Assembly (NCBI GenBank): GCA_001941065.1
Contig: MSHJ01000017.1
Location: forward strand, 1-52,555
DNA length: 52,555 nucleotides
Reading direction: 5' to 3'
From: Alistipes sp. Zagget8
Lineage (GTDB): Bacteria; Bacteroidota; Bacteroidia; Bacteroidales; Rikenellaceae
Shown here: in pieces, positions 50,226 to 52,555 of the stretch
Layout: each line of letters begins with the position of its first letter
Position numbering within the stretch: the first letter of the stretch is position 1
The notes under the pieces: generated by a model
Seen by the model: only the letters and a program-made list of their open reading frames with translations
The model's database searches: none
Told to the model about the DNA's origin: nothing
Translations under genes and position numbers: made by a program

Positions 50226-51524
50226 TTATTTTGTGCTGACTTCGCCGTACAGGTCATAATCGGCTGCCGAGGTGACCGTCACGTCGTAGAAATGCCCGCG
50301 CAGGAGCCGTTTCCCGCCGACGGGGATCAGGATCTCCTGGTCCACCTCCGGGGAGTCGTACTGCGTGCGGCCGACGTAGAAATCGCCCTGCCGCGAGTCG
50401 ATGACGACCCGTTCGGTGCGGCCCACGCGGCGGCGGTTGTTTTCGAGCGACAGTTCGTTCTGCAGGGCCATGATGCGTTCCACACGCTCCTGCTTCACGG
50501 CCTCCGGCACGTCGTCGCGGAGCTTCTCGGCCGACCAGGTGCCCTCCTCCTCGGAGTAGGCGAAGACTCCTAACCGCTCGAAACGCACCTCGCGCACGAA
50601 CTCCAGAAGCTCCGCGAAATCGGCCTCCGTTTCGCCCGGATAGCCCACCAGCAGCGTCGTGCGCAGCGTGAGGTCGGGAATGGCCGTGCGCAGGCGGCGG
50701 ATCAGCTCCATGGCTTCGGCTTTGGTGTGGCGGCGGTGCATGGCCGTGAGCTGGGCGTCGGAGATATGCTGGAAAGGGATGTCGAGGTATTTGCAGATTT
50801 TCGGCTCCGCGGCCATCACCTCGATCACCTCTTCGGGAAAACCGGTGGGGTAGGCGTAGTGGAGCCGTATCCATTCGATGCCGTCGATGCGGCACAGACG
50901 GCGCAGCAGTTCGGCCAGCATCCGTTTGCCGTAAAGGTCGATGCCGTAATAGGTCGTGTCCTGCGCGATGACCATCAGTTCGCGGACGCCCTGCGCGGCC
51001 AGTTTGCGGGCCTCCTCCTCCAGCTCCTCCATCGGCACCGAGACGTGTGCGCCGCGGATGAGCGGAATGGCGCAGTAGCCGCATTTCCAGTTGCAGCCCT
51101 CCGAGATTTTCAGGTAGGCATAGTGTTTCGGGGTGGTCAGGCGGCGTTCGGTGGCCAGTGCGGGGTCCTCCGAGGCTCCCAGGGCGCGGACGATGCCGTC
51201 CCACGTGCGGGCGCCGAAATATTCGTCCACCTCGGGGATTTCCGTGCGCAGCTCGTCGGCATAGCGTTCCGAAAGGCATCCCACTACGAACAGCCGCTCG
51301 ATCTTCCCGGCCTGCTTGGCCGCGGCGGCCCGCAGGATCATGTCGACGGACTCCTGCTTGGCGTCGCCGATGAATCCGCAGGTGTTGATGACCACCACTT
51401 TGGCGTCGGTGCGGTCGCTGTCGAAGAGCACCTCGTAGCCGGCGGCCGCGAGCCGCGCCATCAGGTGCTCCGAATCGACGGTGTTCTTCGAGCAGCCGAG
51501 CGTGATGACGTTAATTTTTTTCAT
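50226..51524 (-). CDS. rimO: Ribosomal protein uS12 (S12) methylthiotransferase RimO
   Basis: A 432-aa radical SAM methylthiotransferase that modifies an Asp of ribosomal protein S12. N-terminal cluster cysteines are Cys11 (TLGCSKN), Cys49 and Cys83; the radical SAM cluster is Cys144-x3-Cys148-x2-Cys151 (EGCNWKCGYC); a C-terminal TRAM domain follows (GRTERVVID...GRTQYDSPEVD). The RimO-type rather than MiaB-type call rests on ITLGCSKNTVDSE. The ATG at 51524 fits the family start and overlaps ftsY by 14 nt. Confidence 0.95.
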   Translation of the reverse strand: MKKINVITLGCSKNTVDSEHLMARLAAAGYEVLFDSDRTDAKVVVINTCGFIGDAKQESVDMILRAAAAKQAGKIERLFVVGCLSERYADELRTEIPEVDEYFGARTWDGIVRALGASEDPALATERRLTTPKHYAYLKISEGCNWKCGYCAIPLIRGAHVSVPMEELEEEARKLAAQGVRELMVIAQDTTYYGIDLYGKRMLAELLRRLCRIDGIEWIRLHYAYPTGFPEEVIEVMAAEPKICKYLDIPFQHISDAQLTAMHRRHTKAEAMELIRRLRTAIPDLTLRTTLLVGYPGETEADFAELLEFVREVRFERLGVFAYSEEEGTWSAEKLRDDVPEAVKQERVERIMALQNELSLENNRRRVGRTERVVIDSRQGDFYVGRTQYDSPEVDQEILIPVGGKRLLRGHFYDVTVTSAADYDLYGEVSTK

Positions 51525-52509
51525 CGCCGAACAACGCGTTGACAAACTCCCGGCGGTCGAAGATGCGCAGCTGGTCGATGCCTTCGCCGATGCCGATGTA
51601 GCGGACCGGAATGTGGAATTGGTCGCTGATGCCGATCACCACGCCGCCTTTGGCCGTGCCGTCGAGTTTGGTGATGGTGAGCGACGTGACCTGCGTGGCC
51701 TGCGTGAACTGTTTCGCCTGTTCGAAGGCATTCTGCCCCGTCGAACCGTCCAGCACGAGCATCACCTCGTGCGGCGCCCCGGGAATGACCTTTGCCATGA
51801 CGTTGCGGATTTTCGTCAGCTCGTTCATCAGGTTGACCTTGTTGTGCAGACGCCCGGCGGTGTCGATCAGCACCACGTCGGCGCCGTTGGACTTGGCCGA
51901 GGTGAGCGTGTCGAAGGCCACCGACGCGGGGTCGGAACCCATCTGCTGGCGGATCATCGTCGCTCCGGCGCGGTCGGCCCACACCTGCAGCTGGTCGATG
52001 GCCGCGGCGCGGAACGTGTCCGCAGCGCCGATCCAGACCTTGCGGCCCGCCTTGGTGAGCTGCGCCGCGAGTTTGCCGATGGTGGTGGTCTTGCCGGCGC
52101 CGTTGACGCCCACGACCATCACCACGTAGGGCTGGCCCTCGGTGGCGTCCAGCCCGAAATGTTCCGACGAGCCGTGCGCATCCTCCATCAGCGCCGTGAT
52201 TTCCTCGCGCAGGATTGACTGCAGTTCCGAGGCGCCCATGTATTTGTCCTTCGCCACGCGCTCCTCGATGCGGCGGATGATCTTCACGGTGGTCTCCACG
52301 CCCACGTCCGACGAGATCAGCACCTCCTCGAGGTCGTCCAGCACGTCGGCGTCGACCGTCGAGCGGCCCGCCACGGCGCGTGCCAGTTTCGAGAAGAGCC
52401 CCGTTTTGGTCTTTTCCAGTCCGGCGCTGAGTTCGTCCTGCTCTTTGCGTGCCTGCTCCTCGGAGGGCGGCGTATCCTGTTTCTTTTTGAAAATATCGAA
52501 AAATGCCAT
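51511..52509 (-). CDS. ftsY: Signal recognition particle receptor FtsY
   Basis: A 332-aa SRP GTPase. A short acidic/basic N terminus (about residues 1-35) precedes the NG domain: G1 GVNGAGKTTTIGKLA, DTFRAAAIDQLQVWADR, G3 DTAGRLHNKVNLMNEL and G4 TKLDGTAKGG. It receives ribosome-nascent-chain complexes at the inner membrane. The ATG at 52509 is preferred because a -7 element (52531-52538) overlaps the upstream alternative. It forms an operon with rimO. Confidence 0.96.
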   Translation of the reverse strand: MAFFDIFKKKQDTPPSEEQARKEQDELSAGLEKTKTGLFSKLARAVAGRSTVDADVLDDLEEVLISSDVGVETTVKIIRRIEERVAKDKYMGASELQSILREEITALMEDAHGSSEHFGLDATEGQPYVVMVVGVNGAGKTTTIGKLAAQLTKAGRKVWIGAADTFRAAAIDQLQVWADRAGATMIRQQMGSDPASVAFDTLTSAKSNGADVVLIDTAGRLHNKVNLMNELTKIRNVMAKVIPGAPHEVMLVLDGSTGQNAFEQAKQFTQATQVTSLTITKLDGTAKGGVVIGISDQFHIPVRYIGIGEGIDQLRIFDRREFVNALFGDEKN

Positions 52510-52530
52510 GTCTTTGGGATTAATCCTTTG

Positions 52531-52538
52531 CAAAGGTA
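52531..52538 (-). promoter_or_regulatory. Putative -7 element of ftsY-rimO
   Basis: TACCTTTG on the minus strand, 22 bp before the ATG at 52509; the -33 region is outside the window. Confidence 0.5.
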
Positions 52539-52555
52539 CGAAAAAGTCGGATGGG

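Overview
The window looks like chromosome of a high-GC member of the Bacteroidales, most like Alistipes (Rikenellaceae). The evidence is the set of typical Bacteroidetes families (lipidated TamA-like protein, BamA followed by two OmpH genes, 268-aa DapF, 443-aa phosphoglucose isomerase, receiver/PEP-pyruvate-binding fusion), Bacteroidetes-type promoters (TTTG, 19-20 bp, TAnnTTTG) in front of many genes, and lipoproteins with an acidic export signal after the cysteine. The genus is an inference. The content is mostly housekeeping. I see no prophage, transposase, CRISPR array, rRNA or tRNA.

Layout. 0-3.3 kb (minus): methyltransferase, zinc-ribbon protein, alpha/beta hydrolase, small acidic protein, dapF. 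3.4-6.5 kb (plus): nitroreductase and a TamL-like outer-membrane assembly lipoprotein. 6.6-13.1 kb (minus): AraC regulator, then nadK-uppS-bamA-ompH-ompH, an envelope biogenesis cluster with its own terminator. 13.4-16.2 kb (plus): pdxJ, SGNH hydrolase, tRNA CCA-adding enzyme. 16.2-20.6 kb: a leucine-rich-repeat lipoprotein split by a G10 tract, two divergent EamA transporters, thioesterase, Sua5/YrdC-type protein and a VOC protein. 20.7-24.5 kb: sialate O-acetylesterase, YebC, a membrane-anchored rubrerythrin-like protein and a small lipoprotein. 24.6-27 kb (minus): pgi and gpsA. 27.1-36.8 kb (plus): mreB, mreC, mreD, mrdA and rodA for rod shape, followed without a gap by a P-type Ca2+ ATPase and a PAP2 phosphatase with a barrel-like tail. 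36.9-41.3 kb (minus): gdhA and the 1000-aa receiver/ATP-grasp protein. 41.4-44.7 kb (plus): GNAT protein, gcvT, DHOD-like protein. 44.8-47.4 kb: HD phosphohydrolase and a split ThrE exporter with a six-to-eight-helix membrane protein. 47.5-52.5 kb (minus): ftsY-rimO, a coiled-coil gene-zapA, a probable 6S RNA and rny.

The most interesting signals are not ordinary genes. (1) A 10-G homopolymer lies exactly between a lipoprotein signal peptide and the body of the LRR protein; with 9 G the two join in frame into a surface lipoprotein, so this is either a slippage switch, a fresh mutation or an assembly error. (2) Three imperfect palindromes of about 117-124 nt start within 2 nt of stop codons (after tamL, yebC and mreB). 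They share one architecture, including a conserved internal GAT/CTG mismatch, although the arm sequences differ. (3) A 69-bp tandem repeat between nadK and pdxJ has a decayed relative in front of dapF. (4) A perfect 17-bp-arm palindrome abuts the LRR promoter.
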